64,000 nucleotides of DNA. Source: Acidimicrobiales bacterium (GTDB taxonomy: Bacteria > Actinomycetota > Acidimicrobiia > Acidimicrobiales > Aldehydirespiratoraceae). The stretch is taken from the NCBI GenBank assembly GCA_033344915.1, contig JAWPML010000001.1, positions 2,414,369 to 2,478,368 of the forward strand, in the 5' to 3' direction. Below are positions 48,373 through 57,010 of the stretch, in pieces (position 1 is the stretch's first letter; every line of letters starts with the position of its first letter). The notes below the pieces were generated by a model. It did no database searches and had not been told where the DNA came from. It saw only the letters and a list, made by a program, of their open reading frames with translations. A program made the translations under genes and the position numbers.

Positions 48373-49536
48373 TCAGATGCTGATCAAGTCGGCATCTACC
48401 CCGAGGTCTGTGAGCATTCGGGCGATCTCGTCGGTGTAGACAGGATTCACCACCAGCACGGCGTCGGGGCGAGTGTCACGGAGCGTGTCGGGCGCAACGA
48501 TGGCGTGGCCGGTGCCGGTCACGAACGTGCCCTGTTTGCGGGGGTTGATGTCGACGACCCACTCGATCGCATCGGCGTCCGGTACGAGGTTCAGCAGGCC
48601 CACGGCACGGGCTCCTCCGCCCCAGGCCGCGAGCTTCTGTCCGCCGTCGCGCCGCGCCGCGAACTCGGTGCTCACGGCGTCGATGCGAGCGGCCAGGGCA
48701 TGGACGTCGGCCCGGATGCGATCCACGATCGCCGGGTCGATCGGATCGTTGTGGGGGACACCGTCGGCGACCACGGCTTCGACGGCGGCGAAGAGCCCGT
48801 CGAAGGTCGGGGCGGCCACGATGTCGGAGAAGCCGGCCCGGCTCATCAGGTGGGCCAGTGTCTCCGGCGTGTAGTAGCCGCAGTGCTCGTACATCAGGTC
48901 TTCGAACGCGCCGCGGTCGAGGGCCCACGCGAAGTTCGGCACCTCGATGTAGACGCCACCGCCCGCCACGATCCCGCCCCGGATCGTGTCGATGAGCATC
49001 ATCGGCTCGGGCAGGTGTTCGAGCACGTGGCGCGAGGAGACGAAATCGACGTCGTGGCCCCGCAGGCTGTCGGCGTCGGCGTACTCGTCGTGGATCTCCA
49101 CGTCGGCCTGGGCCACGAGCTCCGACACGCGGTCCGGGTTGTGCCCGGGTTCGAAGCCGATGCCGGTGTTGCCGCCCGCGATCGCCAGGTTGGCGAGGAA
49201 GCGGCCGTCGCCCGGACCGATCTCCGCGAGGCGCCGGCCCCGCAGCCCGTGGCGTTCGACGAGACCCTCGGCGAGGTCCGCCTCCCACGTGGCGAACTTG
49301 GGCGAGTGGTGCAGGGCGTTGTCGTAGTCCTGCTCGTAATCCATCTTCTCGATGTCGAACGCCGCGTTCCAGACATAGCCGCAGTGGGCACACAGCGTGA
49401 GCGCCATCTCGGCCTGGTCACAGCCGGTGGCGGCGTCACGCGAGGTCCACAGCAGGCCCACGTGCACGGGCATCGCGGGAATGGTCATCAGGGACTCGGT
49501 GTTCGCCGAGCCACACGCAGGACAGGTGGCCACCAT
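48373..49536 (-). CDS. Sugar methyltransferase-like SAM enzyme
   Basis: 387 residues. CPACGS and CAHCGY zinc pairs, SAM domain with EIGPGDGRFLANL and SSRHVLEHLPEP, and a C-terminal segment VDINPRKQGTFVTGTG plus NPVYTDEIARML. Closely similar in plan to the enzyme at 43440-44576. It may transfer a methyl group to another sugar position. ATG at 49536 is 8 bases after a TAGGCT element, so it probably starts a leaderless transcript for the modification genes to its left. Confidence 0.85.
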   Translation of the reverse strand: MVATCPACGSANTESLMTIPAMPVHVGLLWTSRDAATGCDQAEMALTLCAHCGYVWNAAFDIEKMDYEQDYDNALHHSPKFATWEADLAEGLVERHGLRGRRLAEIGPGDGRFLANLAIAGGNTGIGFEPGHNPDRVSELVAQADVEIHDEYADADSLRGHDVDFVSSRHVLEHLPEPMMLIDTIRGGIVAGGGVYIEVPNFAWALDRGAFEDLMYEHCGYYTPETLAHLMSRAGFSDIVAAPTFDGLFAAVEAVVADGVPHNDPIDPAIVDRIRADVHALAARIDAVSTEFAARRDGGQKLAAWGGGARAVGLLNLVPDADAIEWVVDINPRKQGTFVTGTGHAIVAPDTLRDTRPDAVLVVNPVYTDEIARMLTDLGVDADLISI

Positions 49537-49544
49537 CGCGGGCG

Positions 49545-49550
49545 AGCCTA
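49545..49550 (-). promoter_or_regulatory. Leaderless -10 element for the sugar-modification genes
   Basis: TAGGCT on the minus strand, 8 bases before ATG at 49536. Confidence 0.5.
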
Positions 49551-49579
49551 CCGGCCGCCCGCGGACGGTCCGCAGACCC

Positions 49580-51061
49580 TCAGCTGATGGTGACGTTGCC
49601 GCCGACGCCGTTGCTGTTCGGGTGCACGGACCAGCCGTCGGTCGCCGCCACGGAGGCGCCGTCGAGGAGGGTGTTGTTGCGCCAGAGCATCTGCGACGAG
49701 CTGTTGCCCGGCTTCGCGATGACCGCGTGGTACGACTCGAACTCCTCCGAGAGCGTGGTGTTCTCGATGGTGAACAGGCCGACCACGTGCTTGGCCTGGA
49801 TGGCCGCTGACGACGCGCCGTAGACGGTCGAGTTGCGAATCGTCGGGTTGACGACCTCGCCGCCCGACATCCCGGTGAACTGGATGCCGTCGTTGTGCGC
49901 ATCGGAGCCGTTGGGGCGGCGCTTGCCGTAGATCGTGACCCCGTCGATCAGCGGATCGACGATGTCGCCCTCGTAGGCGAAGAGCTGCATGATGTCGCCG
50001 TCGCCGACGTTGGGCTGGCTGTTCACGTCGGTGCCGTCGATGAAGTACGGCCGGGTGATCGTCGCACCGTCGGACATCTGGATGTGGGCGAACGTGAACT
50101 CGAAGTTCCGGAACCCCGAGTCGGTGATGCTCTCACCGTTGCGCACGCCGATGCGACGGGCGCCACCACCGCGGATGTTGCGGGCCTCGACGTTGCTGGC
50201 CTCGATGACGACCTCGCCCGGGGACGAGAAGTTGAAGTCGTAGATCGTGTTGGGCTGGTCCAGCACCGTGCTCGCATCCGCCATCACGATCGGGCGCCCG
50301 TCCTCCGACGGCGGCGCCGCAGTGGTCGTGGTGGCCGGCGGCGCGGTCGTCGTCGTGGCCGGCGGCGCTGTCGTGGTGGTCGCCGGCGGCGCGGTGGTCG
50401 TCGTGGCCGGCGGCGCCGTCGTCGTAGCCGGCGGCGCGGTGGTCGTCGTCGGCGGCGGTGTCGGCGCGTCGGCGCCCTCGATCGTGAACTCGGCCTCGAT
50501 CGTCACCGAGAGGTCACCGCGGTGCACGACCGCCTGGATCGTGTGGGTCTCACCCGGCTCGAACAACCACGAGTTGTCGAGTCCCTGGTCGGAGTCGAAC
50601 TCGCCGTCGATCGGCAGCACGCCCGTGTAGCGCAGGTTGAACGGCGCCTGGATGTCGTCGTCGCGGAAGAGAACGTCGTCGATGTACCACTCGACCCGGT
50701 CGATGGTCTCGTCGGTCACCTCGAGTCGCACCTCGAACGGTTGTCCGATGGTGGCGCTGGCAAGATCGCCCGCCACGGGGCCGTTCCGATCGGTCGCCCA
50801 GATCAGGGTCAGACCGTCCGTCTCGAGAATCGGAACCGACACCTGGGGTGGAGCCGGGAGCGTCAGCGGATCGCCGGGTACCGCCTGGCGGGGGTCGCCG
50901 AGCGCCGTCGCGTCGACGTTGCGCTCGACACCCGTCTGCTCGCGATCGATGGGCGGTAGCTCCTGCGCACCGTCCATTCCGCCGGACGCATTGTTGAACG
51001 CTTCTTCACACCCCGTAGCCAACAGCGCGAACACCGCGGCTGCTGCGACCCACTTCTTCAT
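49580..51061 (-). CDS. Beta-helix lipoprotein with Thr/Pro repeat linker
   Basis: 493 residues. Lipobox ATGC near residue 18. Residues 25-200 form an Ig-like region (VRLEVTDETIDRVEWYIDDV, FEPGETHTIQAVVHRG), 205-251 a Thr/Pro/Ala repeat linker, and 255-493 a right-handed beta-helix (HNDGIQFTGMSGGEVVNPTIRNSTVYG). DGIQ matches a motif of the other two beta-helix proteins in the locus, but similarity is weaker. ATG at 51061 follows a GAGGAG site. Exported and anchored, probably acting on the polysaccharide. Confidence 0.85.
   Translation of the reverse strand: MKKWVAAAAVFALLATGCEEAFNNASGGMDGAQELPPIDREQTGVERNVDATALGDPRQAVPGDPLTLPAPPQVSVPILETDGLTLIWATDRNGPVAGDLASATIGQPFEVRLEVTDETIDRVEWYIDDVLFRDDDIQAPFNLRYTGVLPIDGEFDSDQGLDNSWLFEPGETHTIQAVVHRGDLSVTIEAEFTIEGADAPTPPPTTTTAPPATTTAPPATTTTAPPATTTTAPPATTTTAPPATTTTAAPPSEDGRPIVMADASTVLDQPNTIYDFNFSSPGEVVIEASNVEARNIRGGGARRIGVRNGESITDSGFRNFEFTFAHIQMSDGATITRPYFIDGTDVNSQPNVGDGDIMQLFAYEGDIVDPLIDGVTIYGKRRPNGSDAHNDGIQFTGMSGGEVVNPTIRNSTVYGASSAAIQAKHVVGLFTIENTTLSEEFESYHAVIAKPGNSSSQMLWRNNTLLDGASVAATDGWSVHPNSNGVGGNVTIS
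50309..50449 (-). repeat. In-gene tandem repeat coding a Thr/Pro linker
   Basis: Six imperfect units of 21-24 bases, coding the unit TTTTAPPA in residues 205-251 of the lipoprotein. Pure coding repeat in frame; likely variable in number between strains. Confidence 0.8.
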
Positions 51062-51163
51062 GTCCGGACTCCTCGATAGCCACACCTAGGCATGGTCTTC
51101 GGGGCGCGGACCGGCGTCCTTTAGCGAAAAGTGGGTCGTACGGCCCAGGACTCGGGCCGTCGC

Positions 51164-52153
51164 TCAGTCAGCCCACGGCACGGGGATGGACCGGAAGCCG
51201 GTCGGCACCGGGAGACGGGCCATCAGCCGTTCGAGGTGGGGCAGGCGATCCCGTTCGGGAAGAACGACGCGGACCTCGTCGGGCGAGTGGACCACAAGGA
51301 GATCGGCGATCGCCGGTACGAGGCCGAGATCGACGCCGACCGAACACACCACCAGGACGGAGCGGTCGCCATCGATCCCCATCAGCGCCGCCGGGACCTG
51401 TTCGAGCAGGCTCGTCCGCGGCGGGATCGGTTCGACGAGTGCGGGCAGGTCGATGTCGACGGCATCGGGGGCGGCGGCGACCTCGTGGCGCAACCAGCGC
51501 TCACGGGCAAGCCGGTTGACCGCGTGGGACGGGGCGCCGGGAGTGCGGTGGGGTCGAACCTGGGTGACCGTGGCCCTCACCGACTCACGGGGGTCTCGCC
51601 CCGCGTGCAACAGCGCGCCGGCCTCGCGATCGAAGCGTCCGACGCCGGCTTCGAGCACCGGTCCATCGGGACCGTGCAGGATGCGAGCGACCTCGAGCCC
51701 GGCGAGTTCGCCGCGCAGGATGCCGTCCTCACAGACGACGTCGAGATCTGCCTCCACGAGGATCGACTCGAGATGGGCGGCGTCGTCCGGGCACGGCAGG
51801 GCCGGCGGAACCGGCTCGGGGTCGACCGCGACGATGCCGTCGCCTTCGACGCGGTGGACCCGGATCTCGGGCGCCAGCACGGTGGTACGGCGGGCGTGCA
51901 CACCGGCGTGGTGGTCGACGACCAGGTCGAGCGATGCCGGCTGGGCGCGGTCGAGCCAGACGAGGACGCCGCCGAGCGCGGCGAGGTCGTCGCTCATCGA
52001 GATGACCCACGCCCGGTCACCGTCGTGTGCGGTGGTCCCGAACGGTGCCGCGGTGATCTCGAGCGCGGCGGGATCGACGTCGAAACAACGACGCAGCAGA
52101 CCCTCGGCGCGGGCCCGTTCGAGCTGGGCTCGACGATCAGCGTCGAGCGCCAT
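51164..52153 (-). CDS. Hypothetical protein next to rpmE
   Basis: 329 residues, no signal peptide or membrane segment. It starts 8 bases after rpmE. The N-terminal third has a helix, then ITAAPFGTTAHDGDRAWVIS; the middle has LPCPDDAAHLESILVEAD. No family recognised. It appears to be expressed together with rho and rpmE, suggesting some housekeeping role. Confidence 0.72.
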   Translation of the reverse strand: MALDADRRAQLERARAEGLLRRCFDVDPAALEITAAPFGTTAHDGDRAWVISMSDDLAALGGVLVWLDRAQPASLDLVVDHHAGVHARRTTVLAPEIRVHRVEGDGIVAVDPEPVPPALPCPDDAAHLESILVEADLDVVCEDGILRGELAGLEVARILHGPDGPVLEAGVGRFDREAGALLHAGRDPRESVRATVTQVRPHRTPGAPSHAVNRLARERWLRHEVAAAPDAVDIDLPALVEPIPPRTSLLEQVPAALMGIDGDRSVLVVCSVGVDLGLVPAIADLLVVHSPDEVRVVLPERDRLPHLERLMARLPVPTGFRSIPVPWAD

Positions 52154-52161
52154 CGGCTGGC

Positions 52162-52515
52162 TCAGGCGTCAGCGGTGTCGGCTTCGGCGTCGGCCGCGGC
52201 TTCGGCCTCGACCACGGCATCCGCCTCGTCCGAGACGTCGTCCGAGACCTCGGCCTCGCCGGCGGCGGCCTTGCGGCGGCCGTAGCGCTTCTCGAAGCGC
52301 TCGACGCGACCGGCCGTGTCCACGATCTTCATCTGACCGGTGAAGAAGGGATGGCTCTCGCTCGAGATCTCCACCTTGGCGAGGGGGTACTCGTTGCCGT
52401 CGTCCCACGTGACAGTCTCGCTGGTGGAGATCGTGGAGCGGGTGAGGAAGGAGGTGCCCGCCGACATGTCCTGGAAGACGACGTAGCGGTACTCGGGGTG
52501 GATGTCGGACTTCAT
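52162..52515 (-). CDS. rpmE: 50S ribosomal protein L31 (cysteine-free type) with acidic tail
   Basis: 117 residues. Residues 1-80 match L31: [34 protein letters not shown] and [14 protein letters not shown]. The zinc cysteines of the C+ form are absent, so it is the zinc-independent type. Residues 81-117 are an Ala/Glu/Asp-rich tail not in standard L31. ATG overlaps the rho stop (ATGA), and TAGAGT 9 bases upstream could give a separate leaderless transcript. Confidence 0.93.
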   Translation of the reverse strand: MKSDIHPEYRYVVFQDMSAGTSFLTRSTISTSETVTWDDGNEYPLAKVEISSESHPFFTGQMKIVDTAGRVERFEKRYGRRKAAAGEAEVSDDVSDEADAVVEAEAAADAEADTADA

Positions 52516-54080
52516 AGCTTCACCACTCTATCGGCGATCTTCGTGAGCAACGCCTGGAGGTCGGCCGACTCCTCGGTGGCCGGATCGTCGGCGATCGAAG
52601 CCAGTTCCCGACGCAGTTCCTCCACCGTGGCGAGCGCATCGTCGTCGCGCAGGCTCTCCTCGTGGATGGTGGCGGAGGCCGCGATGTCGACCGCGGGGAA
52701 CACGCGACGCACGGCTGCGGCCCGCGACAGCCGGATCTCACAGTTGGCGGTCGGCGCGAGCTCTTCGTAGATCGTGCCGTCGATGCTGGAGTCGGTGTCG
52801 ACGGTGATCGTCGCGATCATGGTGAGCGACCCGCCGCCCTCGAGCTTGCGGCCCGCGCCGAGGAAACGCTTCGCGGGATGCACCGTGGTGGCGTCCACGG
52901 CGACGCCGGAACGACCGCCGCCGACTTCCTGGGCGTAGGCCCGGGCGAGCCGGGTCGCACCGTCGACCACGACCATGACGTCCTTGCCGGACTCGACCAT
53001 GCGCTTGGCCCGCTCGATCACCATCTCGGCGATCGTGACCTGCTCCTCGGCCGGACGTTCGAACGACGCGGCGACCACGTCGCCCCGTTCGGTCCAGCGG
53101 GTCATCTCGGTGATGTCCTCGGGCCGCTCGTCGAGGAGCAGCACGAGCAGTTCGATGTCCTCGTGGTTCGTCTCGATCGACCGGATCACGTGCTGGAGCA
53201 CCGTGGTCTTGCCGGACTTCGGCGGCCCCGCGAGCAGCACCCGCTGGCCCTTGCCGATCGGCGTCAGGATGTCGATCACGGCGCCGGTCGGATCGGCCGG
53301 CTCCTGCTCGCCGGCGAGCACGATCGGCTCGCTCGGATACACGACCGGGAGCGCGTCGAAATCGATGCGATCGACCTCACCCGACGGCTCGTCACCGTTG
53401 ATCGACTGGATCTCGATCATCGCCGGGTTCTTCTCGTTGCGGTTCGCCGGGCGGGAGGTACCGGCGAGATGGTCGCCCTTCCGGAGCCCGAACTGACGGA
53501 CCATCTTCACCGGAACGTAGGCGTCGTCCTTGGACGGGAGCGCGCCGTCGACGCGCAGGAAGCCGTAGCCCTCGTTGCGCAGCTCGAGGTAGCCGGCGAC
53601 CGGGATCGGCTCGCCGTCCCACTTCTCGTCGCTGTCCTTGTTGTTGTCGCGTTCCCGACCGCGGCGCCGGCGCTTGCGATTGCCGGACTCCGCGTTGCCG
53701 CCGTCCTTGCCGCCGGCCTCGCCCCTGCCGTTCGAGCCGCCATCGCTCTTCTTGTCACCGTCGGCCGAGTCGGAACCGGTGTCCCCGTCGTCGCTGTCGT
53801 CGCTCTCGTCGTTGCCGTCGTCGGAGTCGGAGTCGTCCGAATCGTCGGCCTCGGCGCGCTCGTCGGCGTTGTCCGTCGACGCGGGCTCGGAGGCCTCGTC
53901 GGGGGAGGCGTCGCCGGCACTGCTGCCGTCACCGCCGGCGGCGAGGTCGAGGATCAACTCGATGATCTCGCCCTTGCGGGCTCGTGACGACGGCTTCTTG
54001 CCGAGCGTCGTGGCGATCAACGTCAGTTCTTCGCGGTCCTTGCGTTGCAGGGTGGACCGGCGCATTTCCGCGGTTTCCAC
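52512..54080 (-). CDS. rho: Divergent transcription termination factor Rho
   Basis: 522 residues. N-terminal Rho_N helices (1-45), then an acidic Asp/Ser-rich stretch (50-130) and [11 protein letters not shown] (135-145), the cold-shock-type RNA-binding domain (160-230: [17 protein letters not shown]), and the RecA-type motor. Walker [10 protein letters not shown] (285-293), LLLDERPED with catalytic Glu and Arg (315-322) and Walker [14 protein letters not shown] (370-382) are retained. The Q-loop is shortened and lacks the Pro-x-Ser-Gly-Lys core (384-396), the R-loop Lys is replaced (APTAN at 442-446), and the arginine-finger position is Ile472 in [11 protein letters not shown] start is supported by a GAGGAG site 7 bases upstream. 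Confidence 0.9.
   Translation of the reverse strand: METAEMRRSTLQRKDREELTLIATTLGKKPSSRARKGEIIELILDLAAGGDGSSAGDASPDEASEPASTDNADERAEADDSDDSDSDDGNDESDDSDDGDTGSDSADGDKKSDGGSNGRGEAGGKDGGNAESGNRKRRRRGRERDNNKDSDEKWDGEPIPVAGYLELRNEGYGFLRVDGALPSKDDAYVPVKMVRQFGLRKGDHLAGTSRPANRNEKNPAMIEIQSINGDEPSGEVDRIDFDALPVVYPSEPIVLAGEQEPADPTGAVIDILTPIGKGQRVLLAGPPKSGKTTVLQHVIRSIETNHEDIELLVLLLDERPEDITEMTRWTERGDVVAASFERPAEEQVTIAEMVIERAKRMVESGKDVMVVVDGATRLARAYAQEVGGGRSGVAVDATTVHPAKRFLGAGRKLEGGGSLTMIATITVDTDSSIDGTIYEELAPTANCEIRLSRAAAVRRVFPAVDIAASATIHEESLRDDDALATVEELRRELASIADDPATEESADLQALLTKIADRVVKL
52525..52530 (-). promoter_or_regulatory. Possible internal -10 element for rpmE
   Basis: TAGAGT on the minus strand, inside the last rho codons and 9 bases before the rpmE ATG. 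It could allow L31 synthesis independent of rho. Confidence 0.35.
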
Positions 54081-54087
54081 GGGAAGG

Positions 54088-54093
54088 CTCCTC
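54088..54093 (-). promoter_or_regulatory. Ribosome binding site deciding the rho GTG start
   Basis: GAGGAG on the minus strand, 7 bases before GTG at 54080. Confidence 0.6.
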
Positions 54094-54164
54094 GTCGCTG
54101 GGAAGTCGAGGAAGGCACGAGCGGGGCAGAGCTGCCACGAAACCCGATGGACTCGACGCTCGTC

Positions 54165-54194
54165 AGGCTACGGGTGCGCCGCCCGAAACCACAA
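54165..54194 (-). promoter_or_regulatory. Candidate promoter of rho
   Basis: On the minus strand TTGTGG (54189-54194), 18 bases, TAGCCT (54165-54170). It would start a transcript near 54158 with a leader of about 78 bases, giving room for the autoregulation known for rho in other bacteria. Confidence 0.45.
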
Positions 54195-54217
54195 CCGCCG
54201 GCCGCGGCCGGGGCCGT

Positions 54218-55594
54218 TCAGCGCCGAGCGCCGTCCACGAAGTCCTGGACGACGGCGAGATCGTTCGGGAGCACCGCGAACGCCTCGTCGCGCTCGAGGA
54301 TCGGCGCGAGTCGGGGTGGAAGCTCGGGCCGGACCCCCGTCGCCGCCTCGACGGCGTCGGGAAACTTCGCGGGGTGCGCCGTGGCGAGGGTCACCACCGT
54401 CTCGCCGTCGCGGCGCAGTCGTTCGGCCGCACCGATGCCGACCGCCGTGTGCGGGTCGATCAGCAGACCGTGGTCGCGATGGACCTGAGCGATCACCGCG
54501 AGCGTCTCGTCATCGTCCAGCCGGGCCCCGGCGAACTCGGCGCGGAGCCGCTCGTGCTGAGCGGCAGTGAGCGACGCCCGGCCGTACTCCCGGAACGCAT
54601 TGAGCAGCTCGGCGGTGGCCGCGCCGTTGCCGTCGAACAGTTCGACGAGCAGGCGCTCGAGGTTGGACGAGATCTGGATGTCCATGCTCGGCGAGAGCGT
54701 CGGCACGACGTCGTCGGCCACCATCTCGCCGGTGTCGATGAGTCGGGTCAGGATGTCGTTGCGGTTGCTCGCGACGAGGAAGCGCTCGACGGGAAGACCC
54801 ATCGCCGCGGCGACGTGACCGGCGAAGACGTTGCCGAAGTTGCCGGTCGGCACGCAGAAGGTGGTCGGGGTGTCGCGACGACCGAGGCGCTGCGCCGCCC
54901 ACACGTAGTAGACGATCTGGGCCATGACCCGGGCCCAGTTGATCGAGTTGACCGCGGAAAGGCGGTTGCGGCTGCGGAAGGCCTCGTCGGCGAACATCGC
55001 CTTCACGAGATCCTGACAGTCGTCGAAGGTGCCCTCGATCGCCACCGCGTGCACGTTCGGCTCCCCGATCGTCGTCATCTGGCGACGCTGCACCTCGCTG
55101 GTGCGTCCTTCGGGAAAGAGGATCACGATGTCCACATGGTCGCTGTGCCGCACGGCCTCCATGGCGGCGGAACCGGTGTCGCCGGAGGTGGCGCCGACGA
55201 TCATCACCCGCTCCTGGCGACGTTCGAGCTCGTGGTCGAAGAGCCGGCCGACGAGCTGCAACGCCACGTCCTTGAACGCGAGCGTGGGCCCGTGGAACAG
55301 CTCGAGCAGGTGGTGGTGCTCGTCGAGTCGCACGAGCGGGCAGACGTCCGGGTGATCGAAGGTGGCGTAGGCGTCGGCCACCATCCCCGCGAAGTCATCG
55401 GCGGCGATCGAGCCCTCGACGAAGGGCTGCATCACCTGGGCCGCGAGTTCGGCGTAGGTGTCCGCCGGCGCGCCGGGAAGCGGCGGCCAGGCGGACGGCA
55501 GGTAGAGGCCGCCGTCGTTCGCCAGTCCCGTCAGGAGCACATCGCCGAACGGCAGGACCGGCGCCTTCCCGCGGGAGCTGTGGTAGTCGATCAT
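54218..55594 (-). CDS. thrC: Threonine synthase
   Basis: 458 residues. PLP enzyme converting O-phosphohomoserine to threonine, long form. YHSSRGKAPVLPFGDVLLTGLANDGGLYLP at the start (split marks), the PLP-Lys in HGPTLAFKDVALQ, VGATSGDTGSAAMEA and FCVPTGNFGNVFAG are present. Directly follows hom. The homoserine kinase thrB, which often follows in actinobacteria, is not here; the next gene on this strand is rho. Confidence 0.96.
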   Translation of the reverse strand: MIDYHSSRGKAPVLPFGDVLLTGLANDGGLYLPSAWPPLPGAPADTYAELAAQVMQPFVEGSIAADDFAGMVADAYATFDHPDVCPLVRLDEHHHLLELFHGPTLAFKDVALQLVGRLFDHELERRQERVMIVGATSGDTGSAAMEAVRHSDHVDIVILFPEGRTSEVQRRQMTTIGEPNVHAVAIEGTFDDCQDLVKAMFADEAFRSRNRLSAVNSINWARVMAQIVYYVWAAQRLGRRDTPTTFCVPTGNFGNVFAGHVAAAMGLPVERFLVASNRNDILTRLIDTGEMVADDVVPTLSPSMDIQISSNLERLLVELFDGNGAATAELLNAFREYGRASLTAAQHERLRAEFAGARLDDDETLAVIAQVHRDHGLLIDPHTAVGIGAAERLRRDGETVVTLATAHPAKFPDAVEAATGVRPELPPRLAPILERDEAFAVLPNDLAVVQDFVDGARR

Positions 55595-55596
55595 CG

Positions 55597-56922
55597 TCAG
55601 TCGTCGGTGCCGACGACGCGGATCACGGCGGCGATGTCGCGCACCGCCGGGAGCTCGCGCAATTCGTCGAGCGTGGCCCGCACCGCCGCTTCCTGGGAGA
55701 TGTGGGTGATGAAGATCACCCGCGCCTCGGCGCCGAGCCCCTGTTGCTCCATCGACTTGATGGACACGTGCTTGCGACCGAACACGTCGGCGACCTGGGC
55801 GAGCACCCCGGGCTCGTCGGCGACCGCCATGCGGAGATAGAACGCGGACGACAGCTCGTCGAGCGGGCGGATCGTGGCGCGGGGCAGGCTGCCGATCCGC
55901 GCCGCGGTGCCGGTGACGAGGTTCGTCGCGGCATCGATGACATCACCGAGCACCGCACTGGCCGTGGGCGCGCCGCCCGCACCGCGGCCGTAGAGCATGA
56001 GATCGCCGACGGCATCGCCCTCGATGAACACGGCGTTGAAGCTGTCACGCACGGACGCGAGGGGGTGGTCGAGCGGCACGAGCGCGGGATGGACGCGCAC
56101 GGCGATCGCCGGTTCCGCTCCCGCGGTGTCGGCGTCCACGACGGCGATCATCTTCACCGCGAACCCGAGTCGGGCGGCGGTGGCGATGTCGTCCGTCGTG
56201 AGCCGGGTGATGCCCTCGTGGTGCACATCGTCGGCGAGCACGGCGCGGCCGAAGACGATCGTGGCGATGATCGCGGCCTTCGCCCCCGCATCATGACCCT
56301 CGACGTCCGCCGTCGGGTCGGCCTCGGCGTAGCCGAGGGACTGGGCCTCCGCGAGCGCGTCCGCGTAGGCGACCCCTGCTTCGGACATGCGGGTGAGGAT
56401 GTAGTTCGTGGTGCCGTTGATGATCCCCATCACCCGGGTCACCGGTTCCCCGATCAGCGACTCGCGCAGCGGGCGCATCAGGGGGATGCCGCCGGCCACG
56501 GCCGCCTCGAAGAGCAGATCGACACCGTTCTCGTCGGCCAGGGCGTAGAGCTCCGGACCGTGGGTGGCCAGCAACGCCTTGTTCCCGGTGACGACCGGCT
56601 TGCCCGCGGCCAGGGCTCGGGCGACGAGGTCGCGCGGTAGATCGACGCCGCCGATCAGCTCCACGACGAGGTCGACGTCATCGGCCTCGACGACCGCACC
56701 GGCATCATCGGTGAACGCGGCCGGGTCGATGTCGACGTCGCGGGCCTTGGTGAGGTCGCGGACCGCGACGCGACGGATCGACAGGTCCACCCCGCGTCGA
56801 TCGGCGATCTCGGCGTGGCGCTCCGTGAGCAGCCGGGCGAGCGCGCTCCCGACCGTGCCGCATCCCAGCAATCCGAGTCGGATCGGGGTCACGTCGTCGG
56901 GGCGGCCGGAGGATGGGTTCAC
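55597..56922 (-). CDS. hom: Homoserine dehydrogenase
   Basis: 441 residues. Reduces aspartate semialdehyde to homoserine. NAD(P) loop GLLGCGTVGSALARLL, GNKALLATHG, the catalytic region GIINGTTNYILTRM with ALAEAQSLGYAEADP, and a C-terminal ACT domain (LRMAVADEPGVLAQVADVFG, FITHISQEAA), which usually binds threonine or another amino acid for feedback control. Starts at ATG-proximal codon at 56922; 2 bases separate it from thrC. Confidence 0.96.
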   Translation of the reverse strand: MNPSSGRPDDVTPIRLGLLGCGTVGSALARLLTERHAEIADRRGVDLSIRRVAVRDLTKARDVDIDPAAFTDDAGAVVEADDVDLVVELIGGVDLPRDLVARALAAGKPVVTGNKALLATHGPELYALADENGVDLLFEAAVAGGIPLMRPLRESLIGEPVTRVMGIINGTTNYILTRMSEAGVAYADALAEAQSLGYAEADPTADVEGHDAGAKAAIIATIVFGRAVLADDVHHEGITRLTTDDIATAARLGFAVKMIAVVDADTAGAEPAIAVRVHPALVPLDHPLASVRDSFNAVFIEGDAVGDLMLYGRGAGGAPTASAVLGDVIDAATNLVTGTAARIGSLPRATIRPLDELSSAFYLRMAVADEPGVLAQVADVFGRKHVSIKSMEQQGLGAEARVIFITHISQEAAVRATLDELRELPAVRDIAAVIRVVGTDD

Positions 56923-56997
56923 GGGCGCCGAGCGTATCCGCCCGACGGGGAGGTCACGGGCGACTTCTCGCGGGATGGCATTCCATTCTCTTTCATG

Positions 56998-57003
56998 TAG
57001 TTT
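56998..57003 (+). promoter_or_regulatory. Leaderless -10 element for a small gene
   Basis: TAGTTT in an AT-rich patch, 7 bases before ATG at 57011. Supports the small rightward reading frame as a real gene. Confidence 0.45.
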
Positions 57004-57010
57004 CTGTCAG

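Noticed and set aside
50309-50449. CRISPR-like repeat array
   Set aside because: Repeats are contiguous, in frame and code for a Thr/Pro linker; there are no unique spacers.
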